In this document: piece by piece, positions 37,395-50,400 of the stretch | Numbering within the stretch: the first letter of the stretch is position 1 | Layout of the letters: every line of letters begins with the position of its first letter | NCBI GenBank assembly: GCA_028564675.1 | Contig: JAOVVO010000100.1 | Coordinates: 1-64,000 of the forward strand | Reading direction: 5' to 3' | DNA length: 64,000 nucleotides | Origin: Onchocerca lupi | Lineage: Eukaryota > Nematoda > Chromadorea > Rhabditida > Onchocercidae | The notes under the pieces: model-generated | The model's database searches: none | Told to the model about the DNA's origin: nothing | Seen by the model: only the letters and a program-made list of their open reading frames with translations | Translations under genes and position numbers: made by a program

Positions 37395-37715
37395 ATGTAA
37401 CGAAAAAATAACGAAATAACGAAAAAGCAACAAAAAAGTAACGAATTAGTAATGAAAAAGTGACGAAAAAGTAGCGAAAAAATTGCTTTACTTTTTCTTT
37501 ACTTTTTCATTACTTTTTCGTTATTTTTTCATTACTTTTTTGTTACTTTTTCATTACTTTTTCATTGCTTTTTCGTCTCCTTTCCGTTACTTTTTCGTTT
37601 TTTTTTTCGTTACTTTTTTCGTTGCTTTTTCGATATTTTTTCGTTTACGAAAAAGCAACGAAAAAGTATAGAGAAAGTAACGAATAAGTAATGAAAAAGT
37701 AACAAAAAATATATC
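37395..37715. repeat. Inverted minisatellite (AACGAAAAAGT unit)
   Basis: About 85 bp of AACGAAAAAGTAACGAAA-type repeats (37395-37480) is followed by about 145 bp of their reverse complement (TTACTTTTTCGTTACTTTTT, 37485-37640). Forward units then return (37645-37710). The unit is about 10-11 bp. The arms can pair into a long imperfect hairpin between the two divergent promoters of VPS15 and the acyl-CoA-binding gene. Confidence 0.85.
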
Positions 37716-37968
37716 TGCTTCTTAATCAGCAGATCGATTTAAAGAAGGAATAATTTGACAATTGGCACTGTGAGCTACACTCGGGAGTTTGACGTAATCC
37801 TGTATTTAAAGTCAGCATCGAGAAATTTGTGCATTTATCAACGCGGATAATCTAGGCGATTATATCTAATAATTTGGAAATCATCACAGGAAATTAGCTA
37901 CAATTTGTTGTTCAACTGATCATCAACATGAGATATCGATATGTCCAATGTGTTGGTCGTTATTTCAT

Positions 37969-37984
37969 TTTTCCACTTTCCAGC
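37969..37984 (+). promoter_or_regulatory. Probable spliced-leader acceptor of acyl-CoA-binding gene
   Basis: TTTTTCCACTTTCCAG ends at 37983, one base before the ATG at 37985. A pyrimidine-rich acceptor immediately 5' of a start codon, with no matching upstream donor, is the usual sign of spliced-leader trans-splicing in nematodes. An ATG at 37929 is in frame but would place this acceptor inside the coding region. Confidence 0.6.
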
Positions 37985-39761
37985 ATGCCTCTCAGTGAGC
38001 TCAAAAAGGTATATTTTTATACAAGAGAATCCTAATATGAGTCGTTAATTTTCATTATATATCACGTAAGTTGCGAGTTACGTAATCTGAGATGAGCACA
38101 TTTACTTCCTAAAAATTCCAATTTCCGGAAAAAGGGAGCTCTCGAATTCTGCACTTTGATGTATAAAAGAATTGCCTCACATTCTAGTTCTTTCATACGA
38201 ATCATTTTTCTCAGAATTAGTATCACTTGAAGATATCAACAATAGTTTATTATTTATTCGGAATTTACTTCATAACTCTATATCTCTTTATAACTTCCAT
38301 GGTCAATATTATATCTGTTGGAAGCATATTTCCGTTTTGTTTAGCCAATTTGTTGGAAATCTTCCGGCTTACTTTCTCATTGGAGGATATATTATCCACT
38401 GTCCAGTAATTTTTGTCATTCATGTAATACAAAGGGATGGATGTTTAAAGTCTTTTTTCTGACTTATTTTCCCGAGAATTGCAGAAATGGTGGGGAATGA
38501 ATTTCGATATAGCAGCTGAAGAAATGCGACGCCTAGACGGCGAACCAAATGAAGACGAAAAATTAAAACTGTACGGCATTTATAAACAAGCAATTCATGG
38601 AGATATACCATCCGCAGAAGATTATCGTTCGTTTATTTCTCTTTCAATAATTGCTCTTTTAATCTATTTGAGAATATTGCTACGACTAGTAGTGTTACTT
38701 TTCGTAGGGCTTACTATGACAGTGTGCCTCAACATGCACTGACTATTCATTGAGATAATGTTTGAATTACTTCACGAACTATATATCTAATAAAAAAGAA
38801 ATTAAAAGCCATAAATGAAATTCTCTTTCATATAAATAAAAAAACGATCGCATGCTATTGTTTGATCTTTCACTCTAAGCGTTCTTTGTGCCCCACATAT
38901 CAAGAAATACTTCCACAACCTTTAAAAATGATCATTTATAGCTGGAATAGTTCGTCATGCACATATAATATACTATACAAAAAAAATGTTTGGATTTTTA
39001 TTGAAAAACAAACACTTGAACATATGACAACATATCAGTGTTCAAAACTAATTGCACTTTACTTCAGCAAAGTCTTTGATTTGTCCTGGTTGAACATCAA
39101 GGAATTCTTAAACACTGAATGAAATATTAAGATCGGATCTGCTTGACATTCATTTATTATTTTTTAGCTAAACCATCCAACACTGATCAGTGGAATTTGC
39201 GTAAATACAATGCTTGGATTAAAAATAAAGGTCAACTTTTCGAATGTTTTTGAATTTGATCTCCTCTATAATAAAAATGAATTTATAATATTGAATCAAA
39301 TTTATGCAATTTGTCAAATTTATCTTTTTATCAAAGATATTTATATGGTGTTAACTGATAAAGGGATTGAGAAAGAATTACAAAAAGATGGGATTTTTTT
39401 GCAAAAAATTAGAATTTTAGAAACGAAAACGAATCTAATATCAATCTTGCAAAATATTAAAGAAAAATCAAAAGAAGTTTCTCGGTCTTCCGTTTCTGTC
39501 CACTTTATTTGTTCGGCCATATGATTAACTCAAAGCACTGTATAAAAAAAAAAGAAGTTGGAAATTATAATACAAGACAGCTGAATTGTGAAACTGAACA
39601 AGAAAAAACGTTTAGTTATTGAAATATCATAATGTTTAGGAAAAGATCGGCAACAATGTGAAAAAGAGTATATACAAATAGCCGAAGAAATGATCAAGAA
39701 ATATGGTCGGAAAATTGTACGCTGTAAATGGAACAGTGAAGTATGGACTGTTGATTATTAA
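37985..39761 (+). CDS. Acyl-CoA-binding domain protein
   Basis: Four exons (37985-38008, 38485-38626, 39168-39230, 39640-39761) give 116 residues. Acyl-CoA-binding proteins carry long-chain acyl-CoA in the cytosol for lipid synthesis and transport. The domain fills most of the protein: FDIAAEEMRRL (helix 1), then EKLKLYGIYKQAIHGD, the core motif with the Tyr and Lys that contact CoA, then KYNAWIKNKGKDRQQCEKEY and the final helix ending IKKYG. The usual W-D-A-W is W-N-L-R-K-Y-N-A-W here, and the loop before it (SAEDYPKPSNTDQ) lacks the common RPG. There is no membrane anchor or ankyrin repeat. An AATAAA at 39783 follows the stop by 21 bp. It is divergent from VPS15 and convergent with the MADF gene. 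Exon 1 (MPLSELKK) is the least certain part. Confidence 0.9.
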
Positions 39762-39782
39762 TCGAAACCGGCATCCAATTGA

Positions 39783-39788
39783 AATAAA
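39783..39788 (+). terminator. Polyadenylation signal AATAAA
   Basis: A canonical AATAAA lies 21 bp past the stop codon of the acyl-CoA-binding gene, at the usual distance for a nematode 3' UTR. Confidence 0.6.
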
Positions 39789-39942
39789 CGGAGTAGAAGC
39801 AATAGAAATTTAAGCATTCCCAGTTCTTCATTTTGATTAATTAACATTATAATTAACATGATTGTTTTGTGCTACTTCTGGATGCTGCAAAAATGAATAA
39901 GATAATTAAAAATAAAGCTTCCCAAGGTTTGCAGCTTTGATC

Positions 39943-42900
39943 CTATCTCTCTTCCCATTCAACTGTACGAAAATTCTCTTTTCTAAATTTCTAAAAAATT
40001 TGACACCGTTAAATGAAATTATTGAAACTATGAGCAAAATCCAATGTATTTTTGCAACATTTTCTCATCTTTAATTTTCAAAAGATCCATTTGTTAAGTA
40101 CTAATTACCATATCAATCCTTCTACTTTTTTTCATGAATTCTATTCAATCCATCGTTCTGGATATGAAAAAGAAATTCCACAATTCTAAACTATAATCGT
40201 ATTGAACTATGGAATTGTAGATTTAAGACCTCTGATATTCGCTAATCCATACCATTGATGAAATTATCTAAGAGCCACAACAATCACGAATTTAAAAACT
40301 TACATCAATTTCTAGCAATTCCATTGAAGCTTCAAACACACAATCACTGATCTTCTTCTGTACTATTAAGCCAAGTCGTGGATTTCGCATAGAAATTGCT
40401 CGTACCTTTTTTTCCACAAATTGACCTAAAACAAAATATGCGAAAAGATGACAGATGATAAAAAAAAGAAAACAAACACATGAGATTATCTTAGACCAGA
40501 AATTAAAACTTTAAATACATGAAGTGATAAATTAGAGAACTAGAAAAATTTGATTGTAATGAACTGAAAGCAGCACCTAAAAGAGTGAATTCGTCGATTA
40601 TTTCTCGCCCAGTTTTCCGGTCATGTGCCATTTGTAATGCACTGGAACGCCTTTTCGAACCAACAACTGGTGGACAAGTAACATCAGTTTTTACTAAAAG
40701 TTAAGAAATTTTATCATGGAGTTTTACTATAGTTTAGAAAATTCATTTATTTTGCTTGAAAGACAACATATTCTGTCAGTCATTAAATATATTACCTACA
40801 TGTCATAACTCAGTTCTAATTAGTTACATTTTTTTTTTTTTTTGATATTTAATATCAACTTGATATTAAATATGCGGAAAAATTACAAGCATGATGCATA
40901 TGTTTATTGTTGGATACAAAAGTAAAGAAAAACAAATTTTGAATATGAACTAGGAAATCTTGCTGCACTAATAAATTAATACAAAATCTTATTGTAAGAA
41001 CAGATGAAATAGAAATCCTGAATATGCAAGTAGTCTAGAATTGAAATAGCTGAAGTCAAATTTAAATTAAAAATAATGCATATAAACAAATAAATGAACC
41101 ATCATGATTTGATGATTCGTCGCCGTTCTGACGAAATGAACTATCGCTAAACTGTTCCGCTTTCGAGACAGCTTCAATCGTACGCTCGATATTTGCCAAC
41201 CGTTCAATATTTGCCAGAGTTTCATTAGTTTGATCGATCGAACTGTACGGATTTCCTGCTGTACTCGGACTACATGTCACGGTTACAGTACTCGTTACTG
41301 GGTATAACCCACCATCTGTTTTGGATGGATAAATCGCATAGGATTGCTGATCGCCTTCTTTACGTTCCTGTGACATTAAGGCACTTGGTGTTGAATATGG
41401 TCGTTGCTGGACGTTCCGATCGTCCAACAGTAATGAATTATACAAATAACTCCTAAAGAAGAATTTCTGTAAAATTAAATGAAGGAAATCTGAAAAAGAA
41501 AAAAAAAAGTGAGATAGGAGATATTTATATATGCATCATACAAATAATGTTGACTGTAACACGGTCAACGATAGGTCATTATCCATAACGATAAATCGCT
41601 TCAAGGATGAAAGAACAGATGAGAGGAAAGCATGAGGAGCTATTTTGCAAATTTTAAATTGCAATTCACAGAATTCATAAAGTCTAAAATTGAAGAAATG
41701 GTTCGGAAACTAACTCAAAGAAAGAAAGAATATTTTCAAATCAATTTAATTCAACTAAACAGAAATAATGACCATCGGACTAATCGATTAATTGCATGAG
41801 TAGTAGTTATCATTTCATCTTAATTTATTTGCTCATTATCATATTCTCCTCAAGCATTCCACTGATCAAGTGAAGATGCTCTTTTTGAAGTCTATTTAAA
41901 TTTTGTCTTAATTCAATAATAAAACACGAAACTTTTTCTTTTTCTGTAAATAGAAGAAACTAAATTGCAAATAAAGAGAGGAAAATGCTGTCGGGAAAAC
42001 CGAAATTAATTCCCTGCTAAAACTAATTATTATGGGAAATTATAAAATCAAATGATTAAGATTTTTATGGAATTTTTTTAGTGAGTCATCATCTAAAATT
42101 ATTTCTCATTGTCTGCTAAGTCCCATGGTAATTTACAACCACATCAAAACGTTTCCGCTTACAGCTAACAAAGCCATTATTCTTATGCTTGTAAAACTGT
42201 CACTATCTCTGAATTCAATTAAACTGTCGTAACATTTTTTCTTTATGAACAATTTTTTCTTAAAATTATTTCAACATCAATTGTGCTATATCCCAATACG
42301 CCCAATTCTTAACATTTAATATACCCCCACTTAATTCCAAAAAGAAAAAAAAAACCACTCTTGCGCTCTTTATTCTTTCGAATTGATTCGCTCAGATCAA
42401 GAGAATCTTAAACCTCGTTACTCCGATCCAAGCTCCCAACATATTCTTCTCCAAAAACCCAATCGAAATCACCCAATTTACTTCACTAAACGCCTGATTT
42501 TCTATTGCACTATCAATTACATATTATTCGATTACTACTATTGTGAATAAAGGATTTCATATAAATCTATTCCTTCCACAGCTCAAATCAAATTTCAAAC
42601 CTTTCACAACAAATGCTACCATCCCACAACAAAGATGCACTACTTTGCGTAATTTTAAGCTGCTATAGTAGAATGCGCTGATTGCAGAATACAAAGGATA
42701 GTTTTCTTACTGTATGTTCAGCAATTCCTGTTTTAACGGATGCCTAGGAGTTGGGATAGTGGGGGAGTGATGTTTCTGGATGTCTTGATGTGCAGTCCCG
42801 GGCCAGACCGGAAATGTCATGATTAAAAATCGGAAAAATAAACTGAGTTGTCGGGCACTATGCAATTAATAACATGAATCTTAAAACCAAAAAATGACTT

Positions 42901-45900
42901 GCAGCAGAAAAATCAATAAACTGGGCCACGAAAATTCTCAAAAAACCCTAATGGTTATTTCTACAAATGAAAGGATTTCGTTCAAATAATTAGGAATAGA
43001 AATCAAAAAAATCAGTTTGGAGTGGATTTTCTGAAGTTTTTTTCAGTAATTAAGTTCCAAAATAATTACATTAAAACTGTGGTTAACTTATGCAAATCCT
43101 ATCTTTTTTGATTGCAGAAACAGTTCCAAGTCTTAGCCTTAAAAGCTCGGTTTTTTTGTAATCTTTTTTGCCTTTATCCAAGAAATGATAATTCTTAATG
43201 ATCGATTACTAGTTTTCAGATTTTCTTGAAAATCTCAATATTTAAGTTTTATCTCAATGATGTTGTAAACAGTAAATAAGTATATTAATAATTTTTATAC
43301 TATGTTATTAGTCGAGAATTAATGCTTGTAATTTCTTTTCAAACTGTCTCATTGTCGAAGTATCAATAACGATATTATATAAAATTTAAAAACAATTCAA
43401 ATTTCGTTACAATCGTGTTCTTAAATTTTATATAATATCGTTATTGATACTTCAGAAATGTGAAAAGGATTAGGCAACAAATTATAGTTGTGGAGAGAGA
43501 GAGAGAGGGAGAGAGAGCATGAAATCGAACAAATTGTATGGCTTTCGACTATGAATTACTACAATTTACCTCATTAAAATATCTATCGCCTATTTGTCAT
43601 ATGATATAAAGACTGTCACATTTAAAACACATTCATTATATTAACCACTGCAACTATTTTTGAGAATGACACAATTCATGATTCAAAAGGTTAAGGGGTC
43701 AAATTTAGTGAAATTTTAATACTTACATTGGATCATTTGCTTCGGCAATATCAGTAGCATCAGTAAATTTCAACATTTGCATGAAACGCCAGGGCTTTAT
43801 TTGAACATTTGATAGTTCCATGCGTCGCTTTGCCCTTCTGTACTGATCTCGTAAATGCTGCCATTGACGACTTGTGTGAGTACCTAAAATTTATTGTTAA
43901 AAAGGAAGAGAGATAGGAAGAAAAAGGAGAAAAATAAGATGACCAATATAACAATGTAAAAAAAAAAACAAAGAAGCAAATAAATATGCAAAAGTATAAG
44001 ATGATAGCTAAATCAATTATTGCGTTGATAATCACTTCGAAATTATTCAATAATTTAGAACTGCTGTAAACATCTTCTGTCATTTCAGTCTTGATATAAA
44101 TATCTTCCCCTCTCTGAAAATTATCGAACAACCAGTTCCTTTCATTTTTTTTCCTCTTGAAAGATAGCATTTGAAAGTATATATGTTAAGCATCCAGATT
44201 TATAAGTTAAATTCTAATTTAATTTCAATGATGCAATAAACATAACATGGAATGCAAGCAATAGCAGAAACTCTTTTTCTTTCATAATTTCTTTCTGAAT
44301 TAGAAAATGAAAATCACACAGAAACCGAAAAATCATCCGGTCTATTCCGGTAAGTGAAGTCCCTGAGAAATCAAAATGCATTAATGTCAGAAAGAGATGA
44401 ATAAGAGAATAAAAAATAAGAGTTGAATTCTAATCCAGAATTAAAAATTCAAAAAAATATGAATATTACTGCTACATGGGAAATCTGAGATTAAGAGGAA
44501 AAAAGAAAGAGAGAAAGGGGCAATAAGATATCGGAAAGAGGCAGAGAGGAAGACAGCAGAAAGAGAGAGAAAGAGGAAAAAGAGTAGTAAACAGTCCTGT
44601 TTACAACCCTGATCATTTCCGTCCTATACAATATCAGCCTTTCCGCTTTAATTCCCGATCTCATTGCCATCATCAACAATCATCATTATCATCTTCATCA
44701 CCGTTATCATTGTCGTTATTATTTCTGTTAGTATGATCATTACTAAAAATTACAACTAACCTTTAAGTATTATACCGAACATTTCCGACATTTCCTGAGC
44801 GATTTCCCAAAATATTTGCCGTTTTTTGGCAGCATTCCGATAATCAACATTGGAAAAGTTCCATATGCATTCCTGACGTTGTACCGATTTGATTAGTATT
44901 TCACGCATTGCATCCGACCAAACGATTGTTTCGTTTGACATGCTTTGCCGTGTGCGTCTTCCGAAAATCTTCTGAAACGGAAAATTTGGAGATTTAAATT
45001 GAAATATGAAAATTTTACACAAATTTATATAACCAATCGATTATACGTATTTATCCGACCACTCAATGTTTTCTTTTTGTTAATTACCAAAAAAAGAATT
45101 AATTACAAAATTTGATCGAAAATCCTTCACATCCCCGGAAGTTTATTTTCACCCACAGAAATTTGACATGGCAAGCAACAACTAATTTGTGGATTTTCCG
45201 AACAAAACGCTCGTTTATTCCGAAATCCGAAAAAGTATTTTTCACAGTACTTTTTCCAAATTCATGGCTATGCACTTTTTTTGATTCTTTCTAACATTTC
45301 TATTCATTTTGAAACAAAATGATGAATCATGCCAAAACGTGACCAGTAATTTTATACGTAGACGATATATCAGTATTTCAAAATGAAACATTCTATTTCT
45401 ACTATCATTTCCAACAACTTCTATGCTATGTAGGTAATCCTAGACAGAGAGATAAGTCAATAACAAAGAGCTACGTGGATTCTAATTAATGTTACTCTCC
45501 CATGTCTTCAAAAAAATTCCAAACTAACATTTTACATGGCCGAACTCACTTTGTGAAGACTTCAACTAGAATGACTTAATACTTTTTTAAACCTAAAAAA
45601 ACTCTCACTATGCAAAACTTGTAACTTCGGAAATACTGGGCCTAATAAATGGAAGGGATAAATAAACCTGGAACTGATAATCATCCATTCCTCAGATATG
45701 CCAACTTTCTATAAGAACTACAAACAACAAAAGCAGGTTATTCCGACAATATATAAGTGAACAAGTAACCGGTCCTGATAAGAGAAGATGCACTTAAAAA
45801 ATGACCAAACTATGGCAGTTCGATCAACCAATCCTTTTTCCGTGCATTAAACGATGGTACCATAAATCTTCATAGGGAAATCGACCTATGGTACCATAAA

Positions 45901-47412
45901 GACCCATTATTCCAGGCTCAATCACAACAATACACCGACAAATTAATGTGTATGTCTGTGAATATGTATGTATGCATGTGTGTGTATAGCTGCTGAGAGC
46001 AGCACAGTAATGTTGTTGGTGTATGCCACACACATACACACATACATACACACACACACACACCCACCGACACTAATATTTTTGATCGACCCCTTCGTTT
46101 ACTTCTCCTTACTAACTTACAACACGTCACATACATCACCGACAACTAACATTCTTCACGTACTATTTGTGTATGTCGTTCATACTCAAATAAATTGCCG
46201 CAGAAATCTGTAGGACACACAAACACATACTCATATATTCTGACGCATATCTATAAGTTCACGCGCGTGTATACTACGTAAATATAAACAGGCATAAATA
46301 AGTGCCAAATATTACATATAAATAGAATGAAATCAAACGCCTACAAACATACATCCACCGACAAACATTTCCCACCAATGTCATATGTGTATGTGGGTGT
46401 GCATGATATCTATAAACGTAGAGACTGACGGTTCAAGTCAAGTTTGGCAAGTGATACACCCATACACGGACGTGAAGAGAATCTTTACCAGGAAAATATA
46501 CAGGTACCAGTTATCCCTAGACATGCAAACAATCGTAACACACGTACATTACATACATGGACATACACGGACACAGGTACATAAACATACACAGACCTAC
46601 GCAGACATTTATAGACTTCCACAGACATACATACACATACACAGACATACATAAACATACATCATATGTGTACATACACAACGAATATACATAGTTAGAT
46701 ATGCACAGACATACGTAGACATGCATACATTTACGCAGAAACGCGCAAATATGAACAGACATACATAGACATACACAAACATACCATGCGCGCAGACACT
46801 CACATTCATGTCTGCAAATGAATACGGTTAGATCGCATTCTTAATAAATATACATGCAATACGCACATACATACACTTACATACACACATACATACATAC
46901 ATGTGTGCATGCATACAATATTCATATATAGATCCTACATACATACATACATAGATACATACATGCACGCATACATATAAATACATACGTGCATACACAG
47001 AAACATACATATATGCACACATACATATATACCCACATGCATACATATATATACATACATACATAGATACACATACATACATACACATACACAGACACAT
47101 ACATACACACATATATGCATACATAGATATACATACATAGAAAGATACATACATACATACACACATACATACATACACATATGTGTACATATAAAATTCA
47201 TCGACCAAGAGGAGGAGACAGGGAGTTCGTGCAAGATGCGATAGAAGGATTCCGGAAAGAGATCTGAGATGGAAGTGAAGAAGGACAGAAGGGAGAAACC
47301 GTTTTGATGGACTCGCTCTCACCTGCTTTCCGTAATCGCCGCCAGGTGATTCTTTTCTTCTGTCCAGGTTAACCGAGATTCCATACGTGTTACTCCATCT
47401 GATCGGATTCAT
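39943..47412 (-). CDS. MADF-domain DNA-binding protein with BESS-like C-terminus
   Basis: Seven exons (47412-47323, 44971-44761, 43883-43727, 41452-41100, 40693-40577, 40425-40304, 39990-39943) join in phase to 365 residues. MADF is the Adf-1-type Myb/SANT-like DNA-binding fold of transcription regulators. It spans exons 2-3: MREILIKSVQRQECIW, YRNAAKKRQIFWEIAQEM, then the third helix WQHLRDQYRRAKRR and PWRFMQMLKF. Exon 4 is a Ser/Thr/Gln-rich linker. Exons 5-6 hold a BESS-like helix pair (LGQFVEKKVRAI, IVQKKISDCVFEASMELLE) used for protein contacts. If the donor at 40304 is not used, translation stops at 40292 and exon 7 (EWEER end) is lost; the GTAAGT donor and matching phase favour splicing. 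Translation could also start at the internal ATG at 44941. Intron 1 holds the CA microsatellite; intron 3 holds the 33-bp inverted repeat. Confidence 0.85.
43357..43453. repeat. Perfect 33-bp inverted repeat, 31-bp spacer
   Basis: The left arm, 43357-43389 (GAAGTATCAATAACGATATT...), is exactly repeated in reverse complement at 43421-43453. The spacer 43390-43420 is unrelated. It sits in intron 3 of the MADF gene and could be a foldback element or a terminal-inverted-repeat transposon remnant. A (GA)n tract follows at about 43494. Confidence 0.95.
43494..43518. repeat. (GA)n microsatellite
   Basis: A short GAGAGA tract with one GGG interruption, inside intron 3 of the MADF gene. Confidence 0.9.
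45940..47190. repeat. CA/CATA-rich microsatellite block
   Basis: About 1.2 kb of interrupted ACAC, ATAC and CATA repeats (TGTGTATG on the other strand). The purest parts are 46025-46070 and 46860-47190. It fills intron 1 of the MADF gene. Many overlapping open frames reading CVYVCMYV or similar are products of the repeat. Confidence 0.93.
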
Positions 47413-47439
47413 GTGAATGAAAGAGATCACTGTGATCTC

Positions 47440-50400
47440 TGGCCAATCAATATGTTACTCGATTCATCCGACAATGTTGTCATCAGGCTTCTGCCGGTTA
47501 GAATGGAATATTCACTGAAAACACGGACCATTTTCCTTCCATTTCTGCGCAACAGTAGATGAAAAAAAGAAATTCAAAGGTTCACGTATACGCATATCAC
47601 GTATGTATACGTCGTATATGTGCCCGAAGGTGCAACATATACGGGTAGGAATATTCGATTATCGAAGCATTTTTAAATTTGAAAATGATTTTTTCATTTT
47701 GGTGCAGCAAATTATTGATTATTCGAAATGGAAAAAAGGGAAAAAAGGCAGAGAAGCTGAGGAAAGGTAAATTGCTTGAAGAAACAAATCATAATCTCAT
47801 TTCCAATATCTATATCTTGTTTACAGCAATGATTCGATCATTCCCCCGGGATTCCCTGATAGCAGCAATCAATCATAACGCTGTTTCTATAAAGCTGAAT
47901 TTAGGATTGTGACTTACATTCGAGTTTCATGATAAGGTATTGATATTCCCAATAATCATTCATCTTTGAACCATTGAGTCTTCATCATGCTGACATTACC
48001 AAAAACTTATCACGTTTAGAGTGATTATAATTACAATGACTATAATTTTGACCAGAATTGAAATGGTTGAAATTCGCATAAAATGATGAAAAAATTAAAA
48101 CAAAGAATGATCAGGAGAAAAAAAAAAGGTAAAATTAAAAAAAGCCAAAACTAAGAAAGTTTGGAATGATTGGAAAGTGATCTGTCACATTCTGCTTGTC
48201 TCGAACTTGTGCAAATTAGATTACGTGTTACGTGATTTCAACGACTCCTGCCCTCTTTTCTGCTTCATCAATGATTCCGTTATTGATACAATCTCGTTGC
48301 CGAATAAATTGAAGAGTATTATATTTCATCTGGAAATATTAAAAAGAGAAAAAATTGTTCATCATTCAGACGTATTTTCGAATAATCGGGAATTATTTCA
48401 AATGAAAGGAAGAATTTCTCTTCTGTCATCCGAGAGAACCAGTCAACTTTGTGATAAAGCTTTCCACTCTAATCAGTCGTGCAATCGTGTTAGGCCCTAT
48501 TTTTCCTCTTCTATAGTAGTGGCGATAAATATTAATTAAACTTCCTGTCTTTTTAAGATTTCCGTTATTTATCAGCTGATTTGATAAATTTTAAAAGACT
48601 TATGTTTTCGATATGATCCGAAAAAGCTTGTATTTGAATACATTTAAATTAAAAAGTGAAAAAAGTTTCGAATTTCCAGGAACTTCTCCATGATTAAAAA
48701 TGGCATCAACGAGAGATGAATGAATATTTCATGCATGCTCAGGAAAAAACGAGACGTCTTTGTTGTCCAAGTGTAAGTTTGTTCGTTGTCCCAACATTAG
48801 TCATAGTTGTATTAGATTTTCCTGAATTCCGAATATTTCTTGATCAAATTTACATTACTATAATTGATGTGTGATTTGAGCAAGAAAATTCTAATATGTG
48901 TTCTGAAAGCATTGTAGGAAATTCGATATTTACATCGACAACCTAAAATTGAATATTAGTTTTCTGTATTGATGGCTTTCTGCTATTTGATATGCATAGG
49001 ATATACCTCTTTTATATTCGAAATTTAAATTTAAACGTACGAATGCTCAGGACGAAATACTATTTGCATATATTTCACTTCTTTCTTTAACTTTCTTTAT
49101 CACTTTTACTTTCCTTTCCTTTTGTTTCTTAATTTTATCAGTCATTTTAGTTTTTCATTATCTTTTGTTTTGCATTCTCTTCTCACTGTCGTATTTATCA
49201 GAAAGCCTCGACAAAAGTTCGATTGTATTTCATAGTTGAAAACGATGCAATCTACATAATAGAAGGAAAAAAGAAATGAAAATTCACGAAAATAAGTGGA
49301 AATAATTTGAAATTTTTTAAAAATTTCGTAATATAATATTCAGCTTATTACTTAACAACAATTGCAATGAAATGTCAGCAAATTAATCCGTTTTGTTCCT
49401 GCATTTCCGAAGATTTCATTTAAAATCGCTTTAGTCCAATCAGTAGACAATAATCATGTAATAAGAAGTTGCTGAGAATACTTTTAATAAAAACGATTGA
49501 AACCAAAAAAAAGGGAAATATTTTAAAGGAATCAATCAAATGATTACAAAGTTATTTATTCGAATCACACGAACAGCGGACGAGCCTCAAAATAAAGTTG
49601 TACCCATCCAAACCTTTCTATAAAAAATTTTCTTCATTTAATTGAATCCGTTGCATTGGAAATTGTCACCAGGTACTTCACTCAGATATGTCGCATAGAG
49701 CAGAACAAAGTGAAAATTAAATTTGTACAATTAGAATTATGCTGTTTTGAAACCAAAGATTTGAAAAAAAAAAAAAAATGATTCTAAATGGTTAATATGG
49801 AACTGCCACACTATTCATTTCCAATTCATTGATTCACTCTTGTTTAAAATTACATTCAAATTTAAGGTATCGATGGACTGCATTCTCTCACTGATTTGTG
49901 TGTTGTGCGTCAATAGTGAATGAGGATGGAGATCGAGAAAGTTGGTGGGAAAAAGTTAGTTTAAAAATTTAAACTTTTCAGGTGCAATCTTTTTTTTTTA
50001 CATTTTTATTATAAATTCGAATCCATCTGAATCTTAAAAATCAAAAAATTCTGAATATTTCAAAATTCTTGGAAAAAGAATTGGACGAAATTTATCACCC
50101 GAGTTATGAAAATATTGCAAATACATTGAAAGAATGTTATAAAATATATTTATTTCGTATTCAGAAGTTAAGCAGAAATTAAAGGATGAATGTTGAAGAC
50201 TAAAGATGAATCACAAATAGGGCTAAATTTTGTGCAATTCAGATATTATCAAGTTATTGAAGCATGAAATGTATCAGAATTACTGTCAATTAAATGAGTT
50301 ACAAGAGATTCCTGTGATAATAATGATATGGTGTTAAAGTACAATTTTATCAGGAAAAAGGACACATACATTTAATCAAATTCATAAACATTCCTTTTGG

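Noticed and set aside
39210..39524. 104-codon plus-strand frame
   Set aside because: It begins in the third exon of the acyl-CoA-binding gene and runs through its donor into the intron in another frame; the spliced reading restores the known domain.
45838..45902. Two copies of GATGGTACCATAAA/TATGGTACCATAAA
   Set aside because: Short palindromic KpnI-containing motif repeated once; too short to call an element.
46385..47240. Several overlapping frames reading CVYVCMYV or HTYIHIHR
   Set aside because: All are translations of the CA/CATA microsatellite in MADF intron 1; only the non-repetitive 90 nt at 47323-47412 is kept as an exon.
48177..48539. 120-codon plus-strand frame
   Set aside because: Length is possible by chance at this scale; no spliced-leader acceptor, no domain, no neighbouring exon.
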